Notes: generated by a model not told the origin, from the letters alone. A stretch of DNA of 64,000 nucleotides from Corbicula japonica (GCA_038501625.1 JAZAYU010000199.1:868001-932000); one strand, 5' to 3'. Positions 1 to 42,259 are shown, counted from the first letter of the stretch. Translations and numbers: made by a program.

Positions 1-141
1 CGGATTGATTAAGATACAAAGCGTTTCAGTATGTTTTATAATCCCAGTGTTGCGATCTAATCTATCTTTGTTAATGTATCATACGTTTAATTTTTCAGTC
101 AGTTGATCGATATGTTAGAAACTCGTTGAAGTTGATTTCAG

Positions 142-30020
<29,879 letters not shown>

Positions 30021-30070
30021 TAACAAAGAACGCATAGATATTCTTATTGCCCTCATTGTTTGCATTATAT

Positions 30071-30321
30071 GGGGCGCGTCACGGGAAAAGGTACCTTCGG
30101 ATAGTTGACGTCAATCTTTGAAATGACGTCATAACTTCGAGCAGACGACATTATTTATTATGTATTTCGCGGTAAAAATACCATTTTATTGACAAAATGT
30201 GTAATAAAATCACATTTTAGTAAAAAGAAATTGATTTATATTTGTAAGTTCTTTCTAAATTTAGTAAAAACTAAAATATCACTACAAATGACCGAAGGTA
30301 CCTTTTCCCGTGACGTGCCCC
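30071..30321. mobile_element. MITE family G, copy 2 (251 bp, TSD ATAT)
   Basis: The termini are ggggcgcgtcacgggaaaag and cttttcccgtgacgtgcccc. ATAT is duplicated at 30067-30070 and 30322-30325. It lies 50 bp after the stop codon of the EGF/SRCR gene, so it probably forms part of its 3' untranslated region or 3' flank. Confidence 0.9.
30203..30208 (+). terminator. AATAAA inside MITE copy 2 (candidate poly(A) signal)
   Basis: First AATAAA after the stop codon at 30020; it belongs to the transposon. A second candidate outside it is at 30423-30428. The sequence alone cannot say which is used. Confidence 0.35.
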
Positions 30322-30325
30322 ATAT

Positions 30326-30790
30326 AACAACGACATATATTAACATTACATTACTTATCACCATCACTTGGATTGACGATGATTTATAGGCAGACCACTG
30401 TATATGTCTAGTTTATGTATATAATAAAAATTTCGCCTAATCAAACTGTACCTTTTTCGGTGAGCACGTATGGCATTTTTTTTCTTAGTTTTTGATATTT
30501 TATTGTTTTAAAAATTGCCATGTTAAAAATGTATACTTCTGTTCTCTTCTATCTTTTTATTGGGTATGTTAGGGTGCTGTGTTTTAATATTAATCTTACA
30601 ATTACTAATATTCATACATGTATTTCATCGTTTTACCATCACTCAGGCGCACCTACGCACGCATATACGTACAAACATACGCACCCACACATGAACGCAC
30701 GCACACACTTCTTATCACGATGCATTTAAAAATTAAAATATAAAAAAGTTGATAAGTAATATGGTTTATTCTGCTGTGACTTACTTTGAC
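30326..30790. other. 3' flank of the EGF/SRCR gene
   Basis: Holds the second candidate AATAAA (30423-30428) and a degenerate (acgc)-type simple repeat near 30650-30712. No gene is seen. Confidence 0.4.
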
Positions 30791-30792
30791 TA

Positions 30793-31686
30793 CAGTGAAA
30801 CCCCTCTATTACGGACACCTAAGGGACTGAGGGAAAGTGTCCTTAATAGCGGGGTGTCCTTAATTGTGGGTTTGAACCACCGGCCACTGTCCGATACATC
30901 TTCGGTTCGACATAATTACTCTATCGTTGATTAGACAGCCTAATATGTGTTAATTGGCGTTTATATCTAGTTTAATGTTATAAATGAGACAAAATAGGTA
31001 AATTTACTAATTTTAATTTTACACATGTTTTTTAAATGCAAAACTATAAATTACATGTACTTATGCTCATTTTATACATGTTCTACAATACAAACAGTAA
31101 ATAAACACTGGTGAGTTTTTTTATGCAAATCATAATACATGTATTATCATAGATTTACAAACAAAAACATCCAATCAAATCGATAAGTAGCGATTCTTTT
31201 CATTGCCGAAACCTGCCAATTATTGCCCAATTAACTAAAAGATACAAACATCTTAAACTGCTAATTGACATTACCACTTACCTTGATTAGGTACCCCAGT
31301 CAATTGTGTATATCACGGTTTGACAGGTCTGTTTTGATTGCAATTTGCAACTTTACCATTTACCGTAAATGAGTCTAATCAATAATACGTTAATCGGTCG
31401 TATGTCGCAAACCGATGTCGCAAACCGATGTCGTAAACTGATGTCGTGAAACAGTCAAAAAGTGGAACGTTACCAAATTCGATTGTCCGTAATAGCGGGT
31501 CTAAAATGTGCATTAAAATTAATTTCGTACTGCGTCCGCTGTCTGTAATACCGAAATAGCGGGGTGTCCGTATTAGTGAGTTATTTACTACATACACAAA
31601 GAAGAGAAAATGTCTGTTCTTTAAAAAATCGTCCGTAATACCGGGGTGTCCGTCATACTGAGTGTCCGTAATGAGGGGTTTTACTG
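30793..31686. mobile_element. pogo/Tigger-like non-autonomous DNA transposon, 894 bp
   Basis: The left end cagtgaaacccctctattac and right end gtaatgaggggttttactg are inverted repeats flanked by TA (30791-30792, 31687-31688). The subterminal phrase gcggggtgtcc recurs inside in both halves. A small tandem repeat (atgtcgcaaaccg type) lies at 31400-31450. No transposase remains. Confidence 0.85.
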
Positions 31687-31697
31687 TATTTTGACTG

Positions 31698-31775
31698 TTG
31701 ACCAGTCGCCTTTTCAGCTAATCAGATGCTTGAGATTTGAGACTGGTTTCTAATCTCAGCTTTATAACCTTCAGC
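31698..31775. mobile_element. Half copy of fold-back MITE family P
   Basis: It carries one arm of the palindrome seen complete at 32841 (aatcagatgcttgagatttg, agactggttt, ttataacctt). The other arm is missing. It lies directly beside the right end of the pogo-like element. Confidence 0.7.
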
Positions 31776-31922
31776 CCTGATAAGCCTTTCAAGAGTGATA
31801 ACGTTATACCGGTATATTTAAAAAATCTTGCATTCTAAAATTAGCATAGCTAATGATCTTTACAATTTAAAGGTAGGTTGGAAAAAGACCCATGGGCTGA
31901 CAGGTTAAAGGAATATAAGTAT

Positions 31923-32044
31923 CATTCACGTGTGTTGGGTAAAGATCGCGTGATCCAGCCCGAGTGAAATATGCACAAGGGCGGTAACGAGGCTCTGCCG
32001 AGTTACCGCCTTAATCACGCGATCTTAACCCAACGTAAGTGAAT
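31923..32044. repeat. Two nested hairpins around a cggtaac/gttaccg core
   Basis: attcac and tgttgggt with aagatcgcgtga on the left pair with tcacgcgatctt, aacccaac and gtgaat on the right. Inside, gcggtaac and gttaccgc pair around 31980-32009. Likely part of a TIR element. Confidence 0.65.
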
Positions 32045-32224
32045 GAACTTTTTCTCGCATACCCTATTTATTTGCGCATTTTGGGGTATTTTCCTGTACA
32101 TTTTTCTTCGCACTACTTTTTTATATTAGCCGAGTGATATACGAGACATTCCATCGTTCATTTATAAATGCGTTAGACGTCGTGACGTCATATAAGGCGC
32201 GTGACTCATTCTACATGGGAGTGT

Positions 32225-32389
32225 AGAATCAAAATTTCCTACACGGGTGAAAACACCGGATGACATGATCTGGTATGCAAGAATCAAAATTTCCTACACG
32301 GGTGAAAACACCGGATGACCTGATCTGGTATGCAAGAATCAAAATTTCCTACACGGGTGAAAACACCGGATGACCTGATCTGGTATGCG
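32225..32389. repeat. 55-bp tandem repeat, three copies
   Basis: Units start at 32225, 32280 and 32335 and differ by only two or three bases. Each contains aaaatttcctacacgggtg and gatctggtatgc. The phrase ctcgcatacc at 32056 is the reverse complement of the array's end, ggtatgcgag. Confidence 0.95.
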
Positions 32390-32840
32390 AGAAATGGTTA
32401 TCTGTACTTACAATTGCCTTTTGCTGAATAGCAGATTATCCAGCTTTGATTGATTCGTTGGTTCCATAGCTGACAGAGACCGATCGGCTTAGTGTCGATT
32501 CGGATTTTCCATATCTGGTCGTGCTAGAACTGAGTGTTGCAGTTATTATCGTTACATATGTTTGCTTCAAAGATACTATCAATGTAGAAACCGTTTACGA
32601 AGAAGACGGTATAATAGATGATAAAGTAGTCGATGTTGTCGTCAGCCTAGAACTGGGTCTAGTGGCTTATGTCGTTGTAATGAAAGGGTCTTTTATAACA
32701 ATATGTTTTTTTAAATGGTAAATAAAAGTTGTATGACAAAAATATCGCAACAGTATCGCAACGTGTGTATTTATAATATCGATAAAGAAATAATAGAAGG
32801 CCAAAAATGATCTGAAAAAAGATCCACAATGTTTCTAGTG

Positions 32841-32982
32841 CCCAAGGTTATAAAAATGAGTTTGGAAACCAGTCTCAAATCTCAAGCATCTGATTGGCTG
32901 AAATGGCGACCAGTAGCCATTTCAGCCAATCAGATGCTTGAGATTTGAGACTGGTTTCCATGCTCAGTTTTATAACCTTGGG
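32841..32982. mobile_element. Fold-back MITE family P, complete copy, 142 bp
   Basis: Almost a perfect palindrome: it starts cccaaggttataaaaatgag, runs through aaatctcaagcatctgattg to a centre near 32911, and returns through caatcagatgcttgagattt to tataaccttggg. Confidence 0.92.
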
Positions 32983-32984
32983 AC

Positions 32985-33228
32985 CAGGTCACATTAATGA
33001 GGCACCTCATCGGTAAAATCTGACGATGCAGACGACATTGCTGATTATGTATTTTATGATATAATATTATATTGTCACAATGTGTAACAATTTGTAACAA
33101 AATCACCTATTAATTATAATAAAATAATGGATAATAGCCGATTCTTTTCAAACAAGGTAACAGAGTAACAACTAAACTGTAAAAAGTAATCATCACCAAA
33201 TAAAATAGTTCCTGTGACGTGCCGCATT
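32985..33228. mobile_element. MITE family G, diverged copy
   Basis: Internal phrases gcagacgacatt, gattatgtatttt, cacaatgtgtaac and the end cctgtgacgtgcc match the family. The left terminus is decayed and no target duplication can be assigned. It directly abuts the palindromic element. Confidence 0.6.
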
Positions 33229-33568
33229 TTATACCACGTGGCGTCCTCATTTTCCCAAGAACGTTTTGAATAATCATATAAAACCATCTTTATCAGACAT
33301 GCTAAGCTTCTTGACTTTGCAACTGTTTGTATATCATTTTTGAATTATCATCTGAGCTAATAAATATAGATGGGTGTCGTGATTTTAATATATTGAAGAA
33401 AATGTGCTCGTAAACAACCATTAATGGTCACTTGGCAATGTACCACTTTATTGTGATATTAAAAATATTTAAAAAAAAACTTATTTTGTAAGCAGAAGCA
33501 CAGAACCATCAACTGCCAGAAGATACCCTCTCCCATGACGGGTCCCATTGTAGAGTTTATCCTTACTT

Positions 33569-33812
33569 GGGGCGCGTCACGGGAAAAAGGTACCTTCGGA
33601 CATTTGACGTCAATCCTTAAATCGACGTCATAAAGTTGAGCAGACGGCATTATTTATTATGCATTGCACGGTAAAAAGAAAATTTTATTTTCGGAATGTG
33701 AAATAAAATCACATTTTACTTATAAGAAATTGATTTATAGTTGTAAGTTCTTTCTAAATTTAGTAAAAACTTAAATATCACTAAAAAGGTACCTTTTCCC
33801 GTGACGTACCCC
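33569..33812. mobile_element. MITE family G, copy 3 (244 bp, TSD ACTT)
   Basis: The termini are ggggcgcgtcacgggaaaaa and ccttttcccgtgacgtacccc. ACTT is duplicated at 33565-33568 and 33813-33816. Another decayed right end (cctctcccatgacgggtccc) lies just before it at 33527-33546. Confidence 0.9.
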
Positions 33813-33816
33813 ACTT

Positions 33817-34431
33817 ATGCAAAATCGAACGTTAACGATACTTATTAAGCTTACGCGTACTAAGGTATACATACTACTGTAAGCCACAGAAAGTAACAGA
33901 TAATCATTTTTGCATTCATTCAAAATCTTAATGTGCATCTGACACGAATCTGTTTTAAATGAAGTTAAGAACTCTTTAATACTCGTTTTTCAATTACTAT
34001 TTTAAGACGGAATTGTTAAAAAAACTTGTAAGGACGATAAATATTGTCCGTCTTCACCTAGGATTAAATGCATCACATTTTCTTTGCATAAAGTCACGTT
34101 GTTGCCCTAGTCCAAATCAAAATTGCCTTACTTCTTATAGCTTTGATCCTTTTCAAACATCGTTCATTCTTTTCATTGTTGTGTTTCATTATCACTGAAT
34201 GACATCGTCCCACAGATATTGCGGGTAAACGTAGATGCACTATAAAGTTATGATGGTTATATTACATAGACTACTTTATTACGTTACTGTGTCATCGATA
34301 AAAAAAGAAAACTACCAAAATCTCTCTAACTGCAAAATAACATTCAATTAAACACTGCACAAATAAATGTTATTAGTGATTCTTTATTTTGCATATGTTA
34401 AGACACATTAGATCAGTAAAGAAAATTACAA
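33817..34431. other. Intergenic, no feature seen
   Basis: AT-rich, with only short chance open frames. Confidence 0.4.
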
Positions 34432-34660
34432 GATCTAAACGCTGGTATGGATATGGCAGTGAACATGGAACCTTCGGATTAATACCATTCCGTGTTCTGC
34501 GGCGTATGGTCCCCATCTAAAAGAAAGAGTTTGCCTTAAACGAGAACGAGAAAACAAAACAGAATAGAATTTTGATAGGGGATCTGAGATAAATCCCGTA
34601 TATAAAAGACAAGGCCAAAAGCAAAATTTAAAAAGCAGGAAGCATATCCTTGTGATATAG
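34432..34660 (+). repeat. Dispersed repeat R, partial copy
   Basis: Matches the stretch in each A-to-B intron of the EGF array (for example 3400-3650): gaacatggaacctt, agattaataccattcc, ggggatctgagataaatcc, agacaaggcc. It lies outside the array, so R is a mobile or dispersed sequence. Confidence 0.75.
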
Positions 34661-34815
34661 CAAGAATTTCAAATAAATAAAATGTGTTTTAAACGGAAAG
34701 GAATGACAATAAACGTTGACATTCAAAGAAACATTATAAAGACATTATGAAAACGTTTTTATATGTGTTCAAGCGCAATAATCAGGAAGGAAACAACAAC
34801 AGCATCATTACCATT

Positions 34816-34863
<48 letters not shown>
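34816..34863. repeat. (AAC)n microsatellite
   Basis: About 16 uninterrupted AAC triplets. Confidence 0.95.
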
Positions 34864-34864
<1 letters not shown>

Positions 34865-34869
34865 CCACA

Positions 34870-35864
34870 ACCACAAAGACAAGAAACATAAAAACAAACA
34901 ACATCACTGATTTAGGGAGAACGTAGCAACGTAGCATATAAACGCCAATTCTGCCAACAAAATAAGTAGAAAGAAACTAGATTTAGCGACTAATCCATAT
35001 GTATTTGATTCTGACTTGATCCAGGATTAAGATGAACTGATTGGAGCAAAGGTCTTCTTTTTATTTCAAGTTTTATTGCCGTTATTACTCTATTATATAT
35101 ACTGCATTCAATACTGCTAAATAAAATGTCTTTATTGTTATGATATGAACATGTTAAGAGGTTTATCTGGATTAACACTAGGATCCATAAGGTCCAATAC
35201 ATGGTTTATGTTAATCAAATCAGATTATAACGACCAAAGCATGAGAGATATGATACAGGTCTAGTGGCATAGCTACTTTCAGGCCCTGTAGGCACGGGCC
35301 TACAAGTTGGTCAAGAAAATGACATTTTTAAGTCCCCAAAATACAATAAAAAAGGAGCGGGTGGGGATAGTAGCGGGTTTAAATTTTTTGTTTCCGGCTT
35401 CTGGGGAGGGCTTCGCCCCATACCCCCTTACCAAGGGTCAACCGCCCTTGAACCCATTGTATTGGCCTACAACTTGAAAAAAGCTGGATACGCCACTGGG
35501 TTTGTTTAGTTCTTTAATAGCTCTAAGAGATTTAAAGATATGATCTATAAATTAAAGACAATAAAAGGCAATATAAATAACGTTCCCCTGTGTTCGTGAA
35601 AACTTTCTGTAAATTTAAATAAACAAATCTATGAACATGGTATTCTACAAAACTCTGCTTCGTGAAAAACTCATCTTAAGTTGGTGATCGCTTTGCTTAC
35701 CTCGTTGTTTGCTCGGAGATGGAAGGAGTTAAGGAATCTATAAATGTTTCTATGGAATTCTTGTTACTGTATATCATATGTAAAACTTCTTAGGAAAACT
35801 TACGCGTTTATTTATGTATTTAATTGTCTAATACCACATCATTTATTTATCATATCTATATCTG
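34870..35864. other. Intergenic, no gene seen
   Basis: A segment at 35260-35510 contains an ordered GC-rich phrase (aggccctgtaggcacgggcc, cttcgccccataccccctta) that looks like part of a dispersed element. I see no matching copy in this window. Confidence 0.35.
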
Positions 35865-36150
35865 TTAATTTTCTCTATTTGTACTTGTTTTGTGATACGA
35901 GAACCTGTTAGGGCAAGTGTGAGGTTGGTGCACCCTAGAACCTGGTTTAAACCCCCAGTGGCAATTTGTTTTGCCACTGACCGTTCCAAGGCGGTAACCC
36001 CTCCGGTTCTCACTTCCGTTATTTGTTTGTGGCGTCCATTTTGAAACTGATTTTTGTAATACCATGCTCTCTTTTCCTCTCTACTTTTTGGCTGTGTGGG
36101 GAGGCTGTGTATGCTGGATGTGGCCATTCCTGATATGCATATTTCATTTT
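35865..36150 (+). mobile_element. Solo 3' tail of the Penelope-type element
   Basis: Same sequence as 20842-21130 in reverse, including gatacgagaacctgtt, aacctggtttaaaccccca, tgccactgaccgttcc and the end attcctgatatgcatattt. A severely 5'-truncated insertion. Confidence 0.8.
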
Positions 36151-36269
36151 TTTTTCTACAACATTATAGAATGTATTCCTCGCCATTTTTATGAATATTG
36201 TATGTTGTCTGTACAAATGGGCAATTGCCATTTAGTGCTTAATAAACTTTATGTTATGTTATGCAATGT

Positions 36270-36665
36270 TAAAGAAAGTAGAAGCTTGATCTGTTTCTTT
36301 TATTCCTGCCGTCATGTTCTTGCTGGTTTCAATCCAGGGCTCTCGTCTCGTTAAGGTCACTGTGTACTCAGTTATTTAGCTTGAAGATGTCTTTATTATG
36401 TTTTACATAATTTGTATGATTTAGCAAGCTGACGGGTGGGTGGTTTGGAGTAAAGCACTAAGACAACTTATATGAGAACCTTTCAGGCAAGTATGAGGTT
36501 AGTGCGCCGTAAAACCTGGTTTATACCCTCAGTGGCATTAAGCCTCTGCCCGTTCCCAGGAGGAAACCCTTCGGGTTTTAATTTTTGATAATTGTGTTGT
36601 CTATTTTGAAATTTATCATTTATCAGTGTCTTTCCAATGTGACCATTCCTAAACAACAGACAGAA
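36270..36665 (+). mobile_element. Second, more diverged solo 3' tail
   Basis: It starts further upstream in the element (aagcttgatctgtttctttt, cgtcatgttcttgctggttt) and runs through agaacctttcaggcaagtat to gtgaccattccta. It lies in the same orientation directly after the previous copy. Confidence 0.7.
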
Positions 36666-36669
36666 AATA

Positions 36670-38000
36670 ATAAGTTCCAAGATCGATCTTTTCGGCAACA
36701 AAATAACAACAAGCTAAACTTTACGGCCTTTATAGTAAATACAAGATATTTTCCTTGTTAAATAAATTTTGGGTGGCCTACTTAGATAGGCATTGTAATC
36801 GTACATTCTGAAATCGTTATGTTTGTTATAGGCATGTTTAGAAATAGTAGAATCAGTATTACTTATATCGTTTGGTATACAATCCTATTAAGCATGGTAA
36901 AGAGGTAGTCCTTTCATAAAATTAGCTGAACTATAATACTCAAACGGGCATTAATCTTCCAGTTTTGTTTTATATTGTTTCAATTGGTTACATTAAAATC
37001 AACTGTGCGAACAACTCATCTACAAGATCCTAGCTTTTCCGTATCACGCCAGCAGTTATCTTGTTTCCGCAATGTATGACAGCACGTTAAACCTGTTACC
37101 GTGAATGCGGAAGTCAACTTTTTATCCATAATGTTTTTTTTTTCAGTGTGAACGTTTCCTCGAAATTATAAACTTTTTTTGCTAAAATTGTGTTCTTGTA
37201 TTTTCTTGTGTTGCAAGGACATTGCTTCACGCAAGCCACAAAGTACTGGTCCTTAGTAATTATCCTTCAGTATTATAAATATACATATCTTAATGATTTT
37301 TCTATGCAAAATTGACGAACTGCTACATATTTGAAAATAGGAAAGAATTTTTTTAATGAAATCCCGTTAGTTAATTTTTTATGTTCAGTTTTTCATGGAA
37401 AAATAGATTTTTCACCATTTTACAGCAAATATCTCACCATGTGTTCTCAGATTCAAACTATTTTTTCATCCGGTAACTCAGAACACATAAAGCTTGCATC
37501 CATGCATCTGAGCCACCATCATCAAAATTCTCAATACACAGACTATACGCCATGGTTATAAATTGATCAAACTTTATCGTACTGTACATTTTCTTATATA
37601 ATTAGTCCCAACAGATTGGAAACTGATGATTTATATAAACAATTAAGCAACCACAGAATACTGAAGCAGGGTCTTTCGAGCTAGAAATTTTAGTTCGTTT
37701 GAGGAATATGCCATGTCTTTCGTATCGTTTAAGTACTCTGCGATCATCTTTTTTTTTCGACCAAACCAACATGGGTGTAATTGTACTCGTACACGTTCAG
37801 AGATCATGTTCGTTAAACGCACTGCGAACTTTAAACGATAGGCTTGCTCTAGCTTTAATCTTGATACATGTCACTGTCTCTAAACATCAGTGAGCATTTC
37901 TTCAGTCTGAACGACCCCAGTAAACCTATAACGATTCAAGCCTCGTTGGCATAAAGGCTTTAGGATCACAGATATATGGATGTAGACAGTCTTGACACCA
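36670..38000. other. Intergenic, no gene seen
   Basis: AT-rich, no recognisable coding or repeat signal apart from short homopolymers. Confidence 0.4.
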
Positions 38001-38002
38001 GG

Positions 38003-38146
38003 CCCCAAGGTTATAAAGATGAGCATGGAAACCAGTCTCAAATCTCAAGGATCTCATTGGCTGAAATGGCGACTGGTCGCCATTTCAGCCAATCAGATGC
38101 CTGAGATTTGAGAATGGTTTCCTTGCTCAGTTTTATAACCTTGGCC
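38003..38146. mobile_element. Fold-back MITE family P, second complete copy
   Basis: Same palindrome as 32841-32982 with a few substitutions (ccaaggttataaagatgagc ... gctcagttttataaccttgg). The centre is near 38074. Confidence 0.9.
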
Positions 38147-38149
38147 AAG

Positions 38150-39150
38150 TATTGTAATTTGTTTGGAAACTGAGCTAAAATTTAATCTATCGGCTGGTTA
38201 GAATTCCGGTTTTGATGTTCACGCAGGACATACACGTGTTTATAACTGGGATATCTATTGTACTAAGAGTGAGCGAACCGTGGTCTATAATTGACAATAC
38301 AAAGCTCTTCATAAGAGATACACAATGTACTCGAAACTTGCATTTTAAATAAATTTAACCTCAATGAATGCTTGTAACATCACGTTGTTGCTGTTTATCT
38401 TTTCAAGTGTCTAATCTATAATAAAGAGTGTGCGAATTTATGCAGTGAATGGTTTTTATTGAGCATGTTAGTATATTTTAGTATATTAAAAGATATCATT
38501 TGATTGTTGAAGAAGCTCTCTGAATGTGTAAACAGTCTCCCGCTTGTTTCTGATAACACTGACTAGCATTCAGCACGATATCACGGACTAGATAGAATCA
38601 TAGATAAACTACTGGCCTATAGTAAGTTAATGCCTCTGTTGAAAAGGTAAATTCCCAATCTCACCTTATCAGTAGAGACATACTGAGGTCGGGCAGTGTC
38701 AAGTGACCTTTGATTCAACCGGAGTCGGTAGCTTTTCTTAAATATAAGTTCCTGTTTTCTGTTATGAAACAAACATTATTTCCCTTTTAAATGTATAATA
38801 TGAATATTATATATATATAATTAATAATATTAATTCCAGTGTTGAATATACATCTTGATAATACATATAATAGTAGCTTTCATTTACAAAGGAGAAATAG
38901 TTTCGATGCTTATTTAAGTTTGTTAATTAGCATCGTCCGACCAGTTTTCAATAAAGTAAGTGATTAGCGTGATTTCCGTCATGTAAATAAACAGCAACTC
39001 AGATAAAACTTAGATAATTTTGTTTATTCTTCTAAATATTAATACAATTTTTATTCATTTGTTCATTCATTTAAACTCAAAGAAAAGAAAAAAACCAATT
39101 CAGTGATATTGTCGGCCATCTTGGAAATACGTCCTATTTTCGTTACAAGT
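38150..39150. other. Intergenic, no gene seen
   Basis: Nothing recognised. Confidence 0.4.
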
Positions 39151-39154
39151 TTTA

Positions 39155-39687
39155 GCTTTCCAAAAAGCTAGTCGGTCATTAGCTCAACCTTTTAACAAGA
39201 CGGCAAAAAAGTTTGAATTTTAAGCCACTTTTATTGGATGCCATACAAAAATGTAAGTTAACTTATAGGTATTTCCTCTTTCGAATGAGATGTATTTAAC
39301 CTGGTGATAAATCTAACCCTGTTTGCGAACAAGTTAATAATTTCTCTGGAAGTAAACCAAAATGGAAAAGTTTGTCAAACAATATTTTTGTGTCAGAAAG
39401 TGTTAGAAAGCAACGATTATCAAGCTGTAAATATATATCAAAAGCTACAGAATATGTTAAAAAACAAAGTTTTTTCACAGTCATAGGGTGGAAGAGAAAA
39501 ACGTGAACAGTCTGTCAGGGACTCACAGATTTTTCTGGTCTAGAACAATATCGTTAGAATGTTGGTATTCACTTAGTATGTCTCATGACTTCGAATAACA
39601 ACCTAACGCATTGATTTCAAAAGTATGCACTACAGCGCCGTCTTTGTTGAAAGGTTATGCTAATGACCAACTAGCTATTTGGAAAGC
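39155..39687. mobile_element. Fold-back element with ~49-bp arms
   Basis: Arm 39155-39203 (gctttccaaaaagctagtcg ... cttttaacaagacgg) is the inverted near-copy of 39638-39687 (ccgtctttgttgaaaggtta ... ctatttggaaagc). Confidence 0.75.
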
Positions 39688-39714
39688 AAATTTTGTATTG
39701 TCTATTATTGACAG

Positions 39715-39925
39715 TTGCATGACCCGATTTGATACTTCTGCAAGTATGTGTGTTCGCATGTTCCAAAGATTATTTTGTTGATTCAAAACCAAATTACAAC
39801 TAAGTAAAGCCTAAACTTTTAGTGTCTACTATTTTCAGTTTCATTACCCGATTTAAGATTTCTGCAAAACTGTGTGTTCTGGTGTTCCAAAGACAATTTT
39901 TACATTCAAAACAGTTAAGCAAAAT
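39715..39925. repeat. ~118-bp tandem duplication, diverged
   Basis: tgtctattattgacagttgc, cccgatttgatacttctgca and gtgtgttcgcatgttccaaa recur as tgtctactattttcagtttc, cccgatttaagatttctgca and gtgtgttctggtgttccaaa. Confidence 0.75.
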
Positions 39926-40316
39926 TATCAAGAAAGTACCGACGGATGTATCCATGTCGAGCTAGCTAAACCATGTAAAACATTCCCTGGGTTACCTCTG
40001 ATCCCCGAGTTTCACAAAATGTCGCACAAGTTCGTAGATTCGTTGTCAGCAAAATAAGTAGCTAATCTCTGTTCAGTGTTCTCTACACATTTTATTTGCT
40101 TTGGTTTAATAAATTTATAAGCTGTACATCTTTTGTTTATCATATACAGTGAACATTTACTAGACAAAATCCATGTACATGTATATGTTTATTGTTCGTT
40201 GTCGGAAATATCTTTATGAATAATAAGCCTAGCTGATAAGAAGCTGGAGAGAGGATTTAAGAATAGGTACGGACTCCAAATGTGACGTTCTTCAACAGCC
40301 AATAAGAGGCCTCTAG

Positions 40317-40732
40317 GTTTTTATAGATAACGACTGAGTAAGAGTCTATCCATAAATAACGACTGAGTAAGAGTCTAATTATCTAAATTATCCGTTCCGT
40401 CTGGAACGTGATCTTTGCTTTACATCACTGTTAACCGGTGTTCAGGTAGAAAGCTCAAGCCTTTGGTCGATTATAATATGTCGGTCATCAGGATTACCGA
40501 CAATTACACTTCGTATCAGCGCCGTGTCTATTGGTATAACGAATTGAGATAGACCATGAAGGAGCACGTGACTGTTTAGGCTACAGACTACTAATTCAAA
40601 TCCGAAAGATTTTTGACCGTTTCACTGCTTTGCATATCTCTACTTCAGCAATCAAGCTGATTTTAAACTGATGTTAACAACTGTCTAATAGACTTCCACT
40701 TTCAACTGTCTAATAGACTTCCACTTTAGCAT
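40317..40732. repeat. Two short tandem duplications
   Basis: At 40326-40375 the phrase aacgactgagtaagagtcta occurs twice. At 40679-40729 the 25-bp phrase caactgtctaatagacttcc+acttt occurs twice. Between them (about 40440-40510) lies a segment that recurs inverted at 63836-63960. Confidence 0.8.
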
Positions 40733-41381
40733 TTCATCACATTCCGAATTTACTGTTGGGTCAAGCCATTAAAATATTAGATTTGGAACGAACTTAGAGA
40801 CACATTAAAATCCCACTTTTATCATAGCATGAACGTTTTTTTCTGCATTTAAGCCAGAAGTGTATGGTCTCGGTTGCAGAACGTTTGTATACAATCTATC
40901 AGCATGATTTGCTATTTTTAAACGCAATCTATTTATAGCTTTCTTTACGAGTTTAGACATCTGCTGGATAATTAATGTTAGTGACTGTTAATCGGTTTAA
41001 TATAGTTCTCGCATTATATAAGTATTTTACTTTCGCAAAAATCGATTTTGTTAATTTTAATAATTTTATGCGGATGCAAACAAAAAATTGTGACTACTAA
41101 TTAGCATATTTCTTATAATTGGTAACGAAATTAAATGCATCAAACATAAGAGAGGTTTGATATTGTGGTTTCGGTTTGCTAATGTGAACAATCGCAATTT
41201 TGCGTCAACAGGCAAAACATCTGAGAGCGGGCTTCCTTCTTGAGTGGATGCCGTTTAGAGGCACCTTCTTCTCATGAAATTTCTTAAAAATCATAAAGAA
41301 TTTCCTAGAAAAGTTACTTTGCATCTGGCTGATTATATTCCCATTTAGAGGCAAACCTACGCTTTATGTGTCCAAACTGTA

Positions 41382-41771
41382 CACGGGGTATAGGCCTTAA
41401 CTGCATCACAACTGTCAGAGAGACGACAGATAGGCCTAAGCCTTGGAATCAGACGCCTAAAGTTGGCACCAGGCGCTTTGGCAATCGTTAAGGGACTTTT
41501 TTTTGTTGGACACGAAACGGAATGAAATAAAGACGAAACGGAATGAAATAAAGGTTAGTGAATTTCTTTAAGACATGTCCAATGAAACAACATACATTAT
41601 AAGATCCTTAATTTGGACCAGTTATGCCTATATAAAAACACATAAATAGGCATAAAGGGAGAGATATATGGTTCTAGGGTGTTGTTGTATATGTGTTCAA
41701 AATTTACACGGGGTATAGTCCTAAACTACCCCACAGGTGTCAGAGAGACGACAGATAGGCCTAAGCCTTAG
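41382..41771. repeat. ~62-bp direct repeat 327 bp apart
   Basis: cacggggtataggccttaac ... gtcagagagacgacagatag ... gcctaagcctt at 41380 recurs at 41707. Between them a 20-bp phrase, gacgaaacggaatgaaataa, is duplicated in tandem (41512-41553). Confidence 0.8.
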
Positions 41772-41844
41772 ATAAGTACAAATTTGAGAGGTAATTTAAA
41801 AGCATCATGTAGGTTGAAGTTGTTATCGACCGAAATGAATAGAT

Positions 41845-42252
41845 CACTGCTACTCTATAATGCGCACCTCCTGTCCCGAAGGTGCTACCGATAAAATGAG
41901 GTGTGCGTATTCCGGTGAGCGAGGTGCTTGATCAAATTCATCATTAACAAGGTAAGTGATGTCTTCTTAGAATGATTTTTACGCTTTATTTTTTCTTCGA
42001 GGGATAATGAGTAAATCTTGGCGAATCCGACGTGTTCAAAAAAACCACCTGCAACACATTCAGTTCATTCCTATTAAGTCGAACTATTAACTTTTTGTGC
42101 AATGTTTGTCTAGATCCTAAAAATCCTGCTAAAATTGACATAACCGACCTTGTTATTGTTGAATTCGAAAAGGCACCTCGCTCACCGGAATTCGCGCACC
42201 TTACTTTCTCGGTATTATTGTAGGGACCGGAGTTGCGCGTTTAGAAGCAGTG
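41845..42252. mobile_element. TIR element, ~408 bp
   Basis: Outer ends cactgctactctataatgcg and gcgtttagaagcagtg are inverted. Inside, attccggtgagcgaggtgc (about 41909) and its reverse complement (about 42174) form a second inverted block. No coding capacity. Confidence 0.75.
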
Positions 42253-42259
42253 TAGGTGA

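Noticed and set aside
32225..32389. Three regular repeats as a CRISPR-like array
   Set aside because: The copies are contiguous with no spacers, in a eukaryotic context; a simple 55-bp tandem repeat.
39872..40057. Open frame ending MSHKFVDSLSAK, preceded by an AG and followed by an AATAAA
   Set aside because: It looks somewhat protein-like but lies partly in a tandem duplication, has no recognised domain and no upstream exon.
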